Positions 56,191 to 64,000 of a stretch of 64,000 nt of DNA are shown in pieces (positions within the stretch are counted from its first letter, which is position 1; the number at the start of each line of letters is the position of its first letter). The position numbers and the translations under genes are program-made. The DNA comes from Bradyrhizobium sp. CB1015 (lineage in GTDB: Bacteria > Pseudomonadota > Alphaproteobacteria > Rhizobiales > Xanthobacteraceae): the NCBI RefSeq assembly GCF_025200925.1, contig NZ_CP104174.1, positions 1,364,001 to 1,428,000 on the forward strand. Reading direction: 5' to 3'. The notes beneath the pieces are model-generated. The model worked only from the letters and a program-made list of their open reading frames with translations. It did not search any database and was not told where the DNA came from.

Positions 56191-59094
56191 GTGGACCCGT
56201 ACAATTTCGATCCACCCAATCCAACAGCTTGGTCCCCGGTGCAGCACGCCGTCTTGGAAGAGGACCAGGGGGGCCATGCCGGGCAAGAGGGCTTTGAGCA
56301 GCACTTGGCCGAGGCGCGCTCACCCGATCCGGGTCCTGTCTCCCGTGGCGGCCGCAACTACCATCCCCATCTCTCTGCAGAACATCGGGACACTATCGAC
56401 AAGGCGATTGCCGAATATGCAGCTCAGAAAAACCCACAACGGAACACGGTTAAGCGCTATACTCAGGCGCTTCGCCGACTTGGAAATGATCTTGGCGCTC
56501 ATCGCATTACGATTGATCTGAGGGACCACCAGTCCCTGGTCCGTCATGTCAAGACTTACTTCCCGAACGACGAAGACATGAAGAAAGGGTTGGGTGTCCT
56601 TCGTGCGTATCATGATCGGAGCTATGTAGCTTCTGGCGGGCGGCCGCGCACGATCCCTTCAGCGGAAGATGCGCCCCTCTCAGAGCGGCTTAATGCCAGT
56701 GGCATGACGTCGGGCAGTGCTGCTCGTCATGATCGTAGTCTTCGCAGATTTTCTAACGCGCTTAATCTTGCGGGCTACTCGATATCCGGGTTAGACCACG
56801 CGGCGCGCATTGAATTTGCTCAGAAGTTGTTCCCGAACGACGAGCTTCTGTTGTTCGCATTAGGCAAGGTTCGCGATGCCGAGAACGTTCCCGGCGCGCG
56901 TGCATCTCGGAAGCCCAGCGGTCGTGCTGTCCCGTCGCCCGCGTTGCATCTTTATCCCGATGACGCCCGCATCATTGATGGCCTGGAAAAGGCAGAGCTG
57001 AGCATGCTCAAACCCGAGGAGAAGAGCCGGAAAAAAGTTGTTCAAAATCTGGCCCGCAACCAACGAAGATTGGGTGCTTGGCTCCAAAGGGAGGGGCGGG
57101 GGAGCATAGTGAGCCGACTCACCGGCACCAGTGAGCAGCAAAAGTCGTTGAACGACGATCACACCGACTTTAAAAAATCCAATCGAAACGCGGACATGGG
57201 CTTCGATCGGCTTAGGAGCTACCTATTGCTCGTCGAGGCGAACGCTGCGCTGGGCGTCTGCCCTGAACAGGCGGGTGGGGAGCCGCGGCGTGGCGAGTCG
57301 AACTCAACGTGGTCGCCGCACCTGCCGTACGATTTTGAGTGGCCGACGCCGGAAGCGGTGCCAGATGGGTCGTCGGCGATCTACCGAGGTCTCGACTCCT
57401 TCGTTGATCTGCCGTACACCTCGCAGGAGGTGAGAGACGATGCTCAGTCAACGCCGGTGGGTAGGGCTGCCGCCAGACCGCCGCTCTTCAACGGACCATC
57501 GGACGCGCCAGCTCAGTCGCCCGACATTTTCCGCGGTCTTCAGTCTTTCGTTGATTTGCCGTACACGCCGCAACAGATGCGAGACGATGCTCAGTCGGCG
57601 CCGGTGAGTGGGGCTGCCGCCAAACCGCCGCTCTTCACCGGACCGTCGGACGCGCCAGCTCAGTCGTCAGACATCTACCGCGGTCTCAACTCTTTCGTTG
57701 ATCTGCCGTACACACCGCAGCAGATGCGAGACGATGCTCAGTCAGCGCCGGTGGGTTGGGCTGCCGCCAAACCGCCGGTCTTCACCGAACCATCAGACGT
57801 GGCAACTCAGTCGTCACAGATCTACCACGGTCTCAACTCTTTCGTTGATCTGCCGTACACACCACAGCAGATGCGAGACGATGCTCAGTCGGCGCCGGTG
57901 GGTGGGGCTGCCGCTAGACTGGTGCTCTTCACCGAACCATCAGACGCGCCAACTCAGTCGTCACACATCTACCGCGATCTCAACCCTTTCGTTGATCTGC
58001 CGTACACGCCGCAGCAGATGCGAGACGATGCTCAGTCCGCGCCGGTGGGTGGGGCTGCCGCCAGACCGCCACTCTTCACCGAACCATCAGACACGCCAGC
58101 TCAGTCGTCAGACATCTATCGCGGTCTCAACTCTTTCGTTGATCTGCCGTACACACCGCAGCAGATGCGTGACGATGCTCAGTCAGCGCCGGTGCTCAGC
58201 CCTGCCGGTAAACCCGCGTTCTTCGTCGGGCGATCGGGCGTACTTCAGGAGCTTGAGGACATCGGATACCGAGTCGACGAGGATTGGCAGGATGGCTCCC
58301 AGCCGGTGCCGGATTTCTTAATCGATGTCCTGGATAATATCAGGGTCCTGCCGACCCAGTTCAGCGGCCCAACCCAGCTCTCCATGAACGGTGAGACCTA
58401 CTCGATCACATTGGGGCCGCGAGGACGCCGCGTTGCGCAATTCATCCATCATCCTCGCCCGTCCCCTGTCCCGGGTGCTCAGATCGGCCCCTCGGCTACT
58501 GTTGCCTCTTCCGGCCACCGCAGCGGTCCCGTGCTGGGGCCCACGCAGTGGCTGGGTGACGAGCATATCCAGCGGGACTATGAGCTCCTGGCGCAGGAGT
58601 TGCAGCAGAACAATCCGGATCTCGCCGCTCGGACGCGGTTCGTGGATCCCCTGATAGCCCAAATGTTGCGATCCCCCTCCAAGGAGGTAGCCGAACGAGC
58701 ATTAGGGTGGGTTCGCCCTGGTACAGCTGACTTCCTGTTCCTGCCGGTAAGCGATGCCAGCGATACGGATAGACATCAGCGCGGCAGTCACTGGTCGCTG
58801 CTGCTGGTTGATCGCCGCGATCGTGGCCGGCGGGTCGCCTATCACTATGACTCTACCCAGGGATACAATGACGGGCTCGCAGCGGAACTCGCAGGACGGC
58901 TCGACGCTAACCTGCAACAGGCCCCGATAAGACAGCAGCAGAACAGTTATGACTGCGGCGTCTTTGTCCTGGACGGCACCAGGGAACTGGTAAGGCGATT
59001 GGCAGCAAGACGGCCGGACCTGAACCTCAACAATCTTGTCATCAGTCGGCAGGAACTGCGGGACCGACTAGGCGCTGGTGTCGGCTTCAACTGA
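56191..59094 (+). CDS. NopD/Bel2-5-like type III effector with C48 (ULP1-type) SUMO-protease domain
   Basis: A 967-aa effector with a tts box. It starts at GTG 56191 (MDPYNF, like the other effectors), with TGAGG upstream. FEQHL lies at 35-39. Two to three copies of the helical module shared with the 813-aa effector follow (about 55-330). Six tandem 49-aa repeats around SFVDLPYTPQQMRDDAQSAP span about 395-670, then one diverged copy of the C-terminal 65-aa module ending LIHHPRP-like FIHHPRP (about 680-760), and the cysteine peptidase: HWSLLLVD with H867, HYDSTQGYN with D887, Q916 and DCGVFVL with C922. All catalytic residues are present. NopD and Bel2-5 of bradyrhizobia cleave SUMO conjugates in the host and influence nodulation; this protein is probably in that group. 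Confidence 0.88.
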   Translation: MDPYNFDPPNPTAWSPVQHAVLEEDQGGHAGQEGFEQHLAEARSPDPGPVSRGGRNYHPHLSAEHRDTIDKAIAEYAAQKNPQRNTVKRYTQALRRLGNDLGAHRITIDLRDHQSLVRHVKTYFPNDEDMKKGLGVLRAYHDRSYVASGGRPRTIPSAEDAPLSERLNASGMTSGSAARHDRSLRRFSNALNLAGYSISGLDHAARIEFAQKLFPNDELLLFALGKVRDAENVPGARASRKPSGRAVPSPALHLYPDDARIIDGLEKAELSMLKPEEKSRKKVVQNLARNQRRLGAWLQREGRGSIVSRLTGTSEQQKSLNDDHTDFKKSNRNADMGFDRLRSYLLLVEANAALGVCPEQAGGEPRRGESNSTWSPHLPYDFEWPTPEAVPDGSSAIYRGLDSFVDLPYTSQEVRDDAQSTPVGRAAARPPLFNGPSDAPAQSPDIFRGLQSFVDLPYTPQQMRDDAQSAPVSGAAAKPPLFTGPSDAPAQSSDIYRGLNSFVDLPYTPQQMRDDAQSAPVGWAAAKPPVFTEPSDVATQSSQIYHGLNSFVDLPYTPQQMRDDAQSAPVGGAAARLVLFTEPSDAPTQSSHIYRDLNPFVDLPYTPQQMRDDAQSAPVGGAAARPPLFTEPSDTPAQSSDIYRGLNSFVDLPYTPQQMRDDAQSAPVLSPAGKPAFFVGRSGVLQELEDIGYRVDEDWQDGSQPVPDFLIDVLDNIRVLPTQFSGPTQLSMNGETYSITLGPRGRRVAQFIHHPRPSPVPGAQIGPSATVASSGHRSGPVLGPTQWLGDEHIQRDYELLAQELQQNNPDLAARTRFVDPLIAQMLRSPSKEVAERALGWVRPGTADFLFLPVSDASDTDRHQRGSHWSLLLVDRRDRGRRVAYHYDSTQGYNDGLAAELAGRLDANLQQAPIRQQQNSYDCGVFVLDGTRELVRRLAARRPDLNLNNLVISRQELRDRLGAGVGFN
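57380..58200 (+). repeat. Six tandem 147-bp (49-aa) coding repeats
   Basis: The string TCGTTGAT(C/T)TGCCGTACAC starts at 57401, 57548, 57695, 57842, 57989 and 58136, exactly 147 bp apart each time. The units differ at only a few positions, so copy number is probably unstable between strains. Confidence 0.95.
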
Positions 59095-59190
59095 ATAGGG
59101 CCACGACCGAGTGAAATGCTGTTCTCGCCGATCGAAGATCCGCAATCGGTGTGTTCGCAGAGCATTATAGTGTCTCACGTGAGGAGCTGA

Positions 59191-59745
59191 GTACGCATAC
59201 GACGAAGACCGCCTGATTGACGCATGCCCGCGGGCACAGCGAGCTCTATGATCGGTCGGGGGAAAGGTCAGCGGCCTGCTGACCCGGCGGGCTTATCGGC
59301 CTGGCGCAGGAGCTTCCATTTCCAGGGCAGCAGTTCGTGCAGGCGCGACGCGGGAAGATCGGCGATCCGGGCCAGGACCTCGGCGAGCCAGGCCTTGGGA
59401 TCAACGTCGTTGAGGCGACAGGTCGGTATCATCGTCAGCATGATGGCGGCACGGTCGGCGCCACGCTGGCTACCAGCGAAGGTCTAGTTGCGCCTTCCCA
59501 AGACAATGCCTGTCAATGCGCGCTCAGCGCATTGGTCAAGCAGATCTTGCCATCGTCGAGGAAACGGGCGAAGTCGAAGTCGCCCCGCGCCTGAGCATGT
59601 AGTTCCTAGGCTTCAGGACGTCGGAGGAGCGCGAGAGGGCTTCGCGCTCGCGCAACAACCAGACGTGCATGTCCTCGAGAAGCGGCTTGCTTTTCCTCTG
59701 CGCTGCGCGCGGACGTAAATCGAGGGGCAAAGATCGAGCCGCAAG
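59191..59745 (-). mobile_element. Decayed IS66-family remnant
   Basis: It starts with the same end as the intact IS66 element (GTACGCATACGACGAAGACC) and continues through the 3' part of tnpC on the minus strand, with stops and small deletions (for example near 59487, 59535 and 59580). Similarity ends near 59745 and no right end is found. It begins 97 nt downstream of the NopD-like gene. Confidence 0.85.
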
Positions 59746-60178
59746 CGGTCTCATCAAGTGCGTTTGTGAACAGCACATCTGCGACTCTGACGTTGCACAA
59801 TCAGCGCATGCTAAGATACCTATCAGGCTCAGCTCCTGCGCCTTCTCAGCAACGACTGGGAACTGATCGAGCGTCGTCAGATTCTGAAGTAAGTGCGAGA
59901 TCAGGCACATCTGCGGAGATCTTGCCTTAGGGTAGGCTCTACAGATGTTGTGAACTCCACGTCGCGCTTATACGTCATCGAAAGCACGTTCCGGGCCGCG
60001 GGCCACCGCACTCTGCGCGCCGGGGATGTCGAACACGGCTGCGCTCGCAATAATCTTCAGGCTCGAGGAGGCAGCCGCAAAGCTGGGTCGGTCGATGGCC
60101 GCAATTAGTTGGCGAAACTCTTCCCGTAAATTTCGCCGACGAATCAGTCGTCAGACCACGAACTCAATCCACTGCCGC
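59746..60178. other. Intergenic, no recognised gene
   Basis: Between the IS66 remnant and the SET-domain gene. Nothing supported. Confidence 0.45.
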
Positions 60179-60598
60179 CTAGCCCGTTGGGGCATCAACA
60201 TTCACCGATGGTTCTTTAGCCCACGATAAGTCACACGTCGGATCGAAAAACAAGTAATTGCAAGTCAGTTCTTCACCAGGTTGTACGTCACGCGCGGTTA
60301 AAATTCGGCAATGATCGTCCTGATATGTATTTGGCTGACTGCTGTGGTTCATGAAGCGGGCATTGTCAGCATTGTACTCTATAACACCATCATTAGCCTT
60401 GTAGTCTCTTGGATAGGCATGCTTATCAAGTAGAGCTCGAAATGTTGGAGCTAGAGCTTCGTACTGCTCAGGCGTTACCGCGATGTCAACGATTGGGTTG
60501 TGAATCCAAATCAGCGAACCTTTGGGCAAAAGGGCAGCGGAGAAAAGTCCAATACCGCCAAACTGGTCTGGCTTTAAAACAGTTTCGATAATCAACAT
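60179..60598 (-). CDS. SET-domain protein (candidate lysine methyltransferase)
   Basis: The 139-aa protein is almost entirely a SET domain: GGIGLFSAALLPKGSLIW at the N-terminus, NADNARFMNHSSQPNT with the cofactor-binding NHS motif (N84, H85, S86), and GEELTCNY with the catalytic-type Tyr115, followed by a Cys-containing end. Bacterial SET proteins of this size are often of eukaryotic origin, and some intracellular bacteria secrete them to methylate host histones or other proteins. ATG 60598 is used because the SET core starts there and AGGGAG lies upstream; the longer frame adds an unrelated leader. No tts box was found upstream, so secretion is not supported by sequence. Confidence 0.82.
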   Translation of the reverse strand: MLIIETVLKPDQFGGIGLFSAALLPKGSLIWIHNPIVDIAVTPEQYEALAPTFRALLDKHAYPRDYKANDGVIEYNADNARFMNHSSQPNTYQDDHCRILTARDVQPGEELTCNYLFFDPTCDLSWAKEPSVNVDAPTG

Positions 60599-60814
60599 TG
60601 AAGAAGTCTCCCTAACACCCAGCAAGCTAACTGACCTGAGCCCCGAAATCTCCTGCGCAAATCGGTAGGGTCGTCTAATCGCGCCTCCGTCCCAAATTGG
60701 ATTTTTTCGCATTCGTTGCCGCAGCGGCTGGCGGATCGCCTTTCGCGGTACCGCCATTTTGGCGGCGGTGGAAGCGGTGCAAGTCAGTGGGATTGCAAAG
60801 ATCTGCGTCAATCA

Positions 60815-61150
60815 AAGATCCGCGTGACCAAGGCGGCGAGTTCATGTCGCGCGATCGTGACCTGTAAGCCTACGAGTGCGGCGACACGCTTGCTTTATCG
60901 CCGTCCGGCAAGCCGCGGACATCGGCTTCATCGAGGCCCTCAAGAGCTGCTTTCGCGCCGAGCGTCCATGCCACTGGTTCCTGCCCCTTGCGCATGCCCA
61001 GGACAGAAGTGGAGACATGGGCACATCGTTAGCGAACGGCCACCCCGTGGGCGATCGGCTGTCGAACGCTGATTTCGCCGCACAACCACGTCGGCGTAAC
61101 CAGCCTGCCATCATAATCACGCGACAAAGCTCTAGCCTTGGGGTGGTCTA
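60815..61150 (+). pseudogene. IS3-family (IS407 group) OrfB transposase remnant
   Basis: In broken frames the plus strand gives GGEFMSRDRDL, stop, AYECGDTLAFS, SGKPR, then ADIGFIEALKSCFRAE, HWFLPLAHAQ and AIG, PHN; this follows the 3' third of IS407-type OrfB (EFxSRDLDLWAY, DFSRPGKPTDN, FIEAFNGxFRAEC, HWFLSLxDA). Stops and substitutions make it non-functional. Confidence 0.72.
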
Positions 61151-63258
61151 AAGCGCGGTCTCGCTGAAATCGCGACATGTGACTGCTGCTGTAAGAAAGT
61201 TCGATGGCAGGTCAGGTGCAGGATAATTTCGCGGGCGTATGCACCGTATCGGTCACCTGTGAGCGACCTAGAGCTGGTGGTGCGCTCGTAGACTCCTGGT
61301 CATCGCCCGTGCCGCTTCCGCTGCGAGGCCGTCCTGTCGAGGCCGTCCTGTGAGGACGCCGGATCTGCACTAAGCGTTTGGCCGTAAGGGATTTGACGCG
61401 ATCGGCGCGACGCGCGGCGAGGCTGGAGTCTAGGGTGCAGCATCCCGGTTTGGTGCTTAGCGGTAACGGACAGTAGGCTCCGCAAAACGGCTGATCCTGC
61501 AGGTGAGCAACGACAGGCTTATGCGCTTTGTCCGAAGCCGCAGCCGGTCGCAGCCGATTGTCTCAAGCTGATCGGCAAACTCGCCAGGCCCGGCTGCAGC
61601 CGGCGCATGAACGAATTGCGATGTTCTCCGCGTCGAGACCCCAGAGCGGACCTGAAGCCAGAGTAGATCGTTTCCCTAAATCGAAGGGCCACCTCTAGCC
61701 TTATGGCCACGAGGTAATCGAGCCATAACCAGGGCTGCATTGCTCGCTCGGGCCGTTCCTTTGAGAGCAGCTTCTCGGCCAAGCCGTGATCGCGCCGGGT
61801 TCCAAAGAGAGACGACACTCGTGCCAGAAAGTACTCCCCCGCGCTCTATTCCTCAGCCCGGACACTGAAACAGGCAACAAACGCACGGCACAGCCTGCGC
61901 ACGATTGGTCCAGGCATCTTTCAATGTGGCGTTCGTCGATCCGCCGCTAGGGGCATGCAGACGCCTCGTGAACTTGATCGCCTCGCGCGAGTCGCGCCGG
62001 CCAGATGCTTCCGGGAGCCGCGGTGTGCCCGCCTGGTGCTACTTTCGGCCAGGCAGGCTTGCACGATCAGCTCAGGTAGAACATTGTCGCGGCGATCCTC
62101 AGTTGAAGCCGGCAGGAAGTGCGAAACGCCTCAACGTTCGCGCCGGCGAGCCTTGCCCTATGATTTGTCCCGGCATCAAAGTACGCGCGAGATGTGCGGT
62201 CGTTCACACAAGATGGTCGCGATATGGCTTAGATGGGGCAGCAGCCTCGGGGTCGGAGTTCCTGGTGTTGACATTCAGCAGCGAAAGCTGGTCGCGGACA
62301 GATACAGCTTTGGTGCTTGGCAACCATGCTGCAGCGATCGTCTTTGCGGCTCGTTCGCTATTTTGAGGGTCCTCAAACACTAATCTTGCCGATTTGATCA
62401 GCCGGACAGAGGTCGCTGCGGCTTGCTCAGCTTCATCCTGCGCTGAAGCTCCTTGAGGAGAGGTCATCTCAGGTCGTCGTCTTCGACGGGCAGAGCAGTG
62501 CCGACGGCAGTCCGCGCTGAACCGAAACCTTATCCCGGAGGACGCGGTTCTCATCAAAGCGTCCAAAACCGGAGTAGCGACAGATAATTCACGGTCTATG
62601 CACTGCTCTTAAGGTTTCAGCGACTGTCTACGCCGAAAAATGGGAAGGGCATTGCTGACCGGCTTTCCGCGGGGACGTTGAATGCACATGTCAGGAGTAT
62701 AACCACGGCAGTAGCTTCGGGGTAGCACTGTGTGAGCTGCGGAACACGTCGGCTGGGCTAAGCGATGAAGATCGCGCACGGTATTCCGGACCATTGCTGA
62801 CCCCTCAGATATGTACTGAAAGGCTCGAGGCGAATCGACGAGGTGCTGGGCAGCGCCTCGTCGGCCAGACGAGCTTTCTGCGGAACGCCACGGCCAGGAT
62901 GTGCATCTGGGACTGATGGACGACCACACCCATCTGCAGCCAGCTAAGCTCAGCCGACGCGTGTTCGATGCGGGCTCGAGGATGCTTCCCTGTCTCGGGG
63001 CCGAGGCCCCAATCAATGGCAATGCTGTAAAACGCAACGGCGATAACACCGTAGGTGTTCTTCGCAGCTTTGGCGTTCGGAAGATCAAAGAAGATCGCTG
63101 TGCGGCTCAACGAGGAGCCGCACAGCGATGATGCGCGCAAGTTAATCGGGCGGGGTAGCGCTCACCCGGACCCCCCGGAACCGCGCCAAGCTCGCTGGCG
63201 CAAGCTATGCTACATTAATAAGTCCAATACCGGAGCTATGTGGTCGGGTTCCTAATTC
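61151..63258. other. Long region without a recognised gene
   Basis: About 2.1 kb. A minus-strand frame 62204-62467 (87 aa, starting MTSPQGAS, EQAAATSVRLIKSARLVF) has reasonable composition but no good ribosome binding site. Others look like chance openings. No IS end or repeat was recognised. Confidence 0.4.
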
Positions 63259-64000
63259 TTAGCGCGGGGATTGTCTCTCGGCATCTCCATTGCTTGGGTG
63301 ATGGATGAGCCGCACGTCATTTGGGCCTCCCGGCCCCAAGAGGGCGGTGTAACGCTCGCCGAGAATATCGTAGTTTATTGCCGGGTGCGCATCGTTCGGC
63401 AACTGGCCCCAGCGGCGAAGCATCGAGAGCATCGTGTCCGGGGCTGGTTGGTCGCCGTGCGAAAAATTCTTGGGAACGGCGAATGATGCAGCATAAATCT
63501 CGCGGGGCGCGGGGGACGTCCCCTCAGCCCTGGAGGAGGACGCCGGAGCGGCTTGCTCCATCGACCGTCCAAGCCGCGATGATGAGGCTCGGTTCGCTGG
63601 TTGCGCGCTGGGCTGCGGAGCGTTTTCCAGCCGAAATCCCAGAGGAATGGCAGCGCCTTGCGGAAGAGGGGTGCTTCGCCTCATCGTTGCCGCGGGCACG
63701 AACAGCGCCGTGTAGCGGTCATTGTGAACGATAAAACTGTTGGGTCGGCTGTCCTGGCTCGGCGCGACGTTGCTACGGTCAAGCGCAGCGGACGCGTGCT
63801 GGTGGCCCTGCCGGAAATTGAAGGGAATAACGGCCGGTTCTGAATCCAGCCCTTGGTGATGACCCTCGGTTGGCTGGACGGAAGACGATGGGCCGGCGTT
63901 TCCCACCATCGCCCACAGCAGATCCTGATCGTAGCCTTCCGCGGGAAGGACGAGCCGATCGCTGGCCTGAAACGGTGCGCCGGCGTCTTCCATCGGCTCG
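63259..64000 (-). CDS. Effector-like protein carrying the shared 65-aa module (5' end beyond the window)
   Basis: The frame is open to the window edge, so the start is probably outside (an ATG at 63993 is not supported). The visible 244 residues are Pro/Ser/Gln-rich and disordered, with a half-module NSFIVHNDRYTALFVP near the middle and a complete copy of the module at the C-terminus: FAVPKNFSHGDQPAPDTM, LSMLRRWGQLPND, YDILGERYTALLGPGG and VRLIHHP. This copy is closest to the second copy in the 813-aa effector. By association it is a type III effector; its tts box would lie to the right of the window. Confidence 0.72.
   Translation of the reverse strand, partial: EPMEDAGAPFQASDRLVLPAEGYDQDLLWAMVGNAGPSSSVQPTEGHHQGLDSEPAVIPFNFRQGHQHASAALDRSNVAPSQDSRPNSFIVHNDRYTALFVPAATMRRSTPLPQGAAIPLGFRLENAPQPSAQPANRASSSRLGRSMEQAAPASSSRAEGTSPAPREIYAASFAVPKNFSHGDQPAPDTMLSMLRRWGQLPNDAHPAINYDILGERYTALLGPGGPNDVRLIHHPSNGDAERQSPR

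Noticed and set aside
60620..60645. tts box for the SET-domain gene
   Set aside because: GGTCAG followed by TTAGCTTGC contains only half-site resemblance and no CGAAAGCT half.

Overview
The window reads as part of the symbiosis island of a slow-growing legume symbiont, most likely Bradyrhizobium. The basis is the end of a rhizobial type III secretion operon (rhcS-rhcT-rhcU), the rhizobium-specific block ttsI-rhcC2-y4xK, several tts boxes (binding sites of the activator TtsI), and a low-density, IS-riddled landscape full of gene remnants. No core housekeeping operon, tRNA or rRNA was seen.

Layout. 0-2.2 kb: 3' end of the rhc operon. 2.5-5 kb: an 813-aa repeat-rich effector with a tts box. 6.2-9 kb (minus strand): ttsI, the secretin gene rhcC2 and a CpaD-like lipoprotein gene. 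11-18.6 kb: two paralogous effectors (325 and 302 aa) that I read as candidate R-S-E class ADP-ribosyltransferases, a virK gene, a deleted paralog of the 813-aa effector that keeps its tts box, and an IS256-family element whose right terminal repeat is split by a group II intron. 20.8-26.5 kb: a flavin monooxygenase plus a dipeptide-type ABC transporter operon that ends in an in-frame fusion of a truncated permease to a pentapeptide-repeat protein. 26.8-31.9 kb: a diverged PanC-like protein, two very small peptides and a cytochrome P450. 33-35.3 kb: a 737-aa effector with a tts box. 36-40.6 kb: an IS66-family element with an exact 8-bp target duplication and an antisense group II intron inside tnpC. 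41-48.4 kb: a small secreted four-cysteine protein, an MHS-type transporter, a relaxase remnant, a 195-aa effector with a tts box, and a two-barrel outer-membrane protein. 49-55.7 kb: decayed prolyl-oligopeptidase, ArdC and transposase genes around an intact hipBA toxin-antitoxin pair. 56-59.1 kb: a 967-aa NopD/Bel2-5-like SUMO-protease effector with a tts box. 59.2-64 kb: an IS66 remnant, a SET-domain protein gene, an IS3/IS407 remnant, and the 3' end of another effector-like gene.

How it works together. Flavonoid signalling through NodD normally activates ttsI, and TtsI activates tts-box promoters. Here those promoters drive at least six effector loci (one of them a relic) that would be exported through the Rhc apparatus. 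The most interesting signal is that effectors with unrelated enzymatic parts share modules: an N-terminal F-E-Q-(H/R)-L motif near residues 29-53 in four proteins, a helical repeat in two, and a C-terminal module of about 65 residues in four. This looks like a locally diversifying, mix-and-match effector family. All assignments come from reading the sequence; no database search was run.
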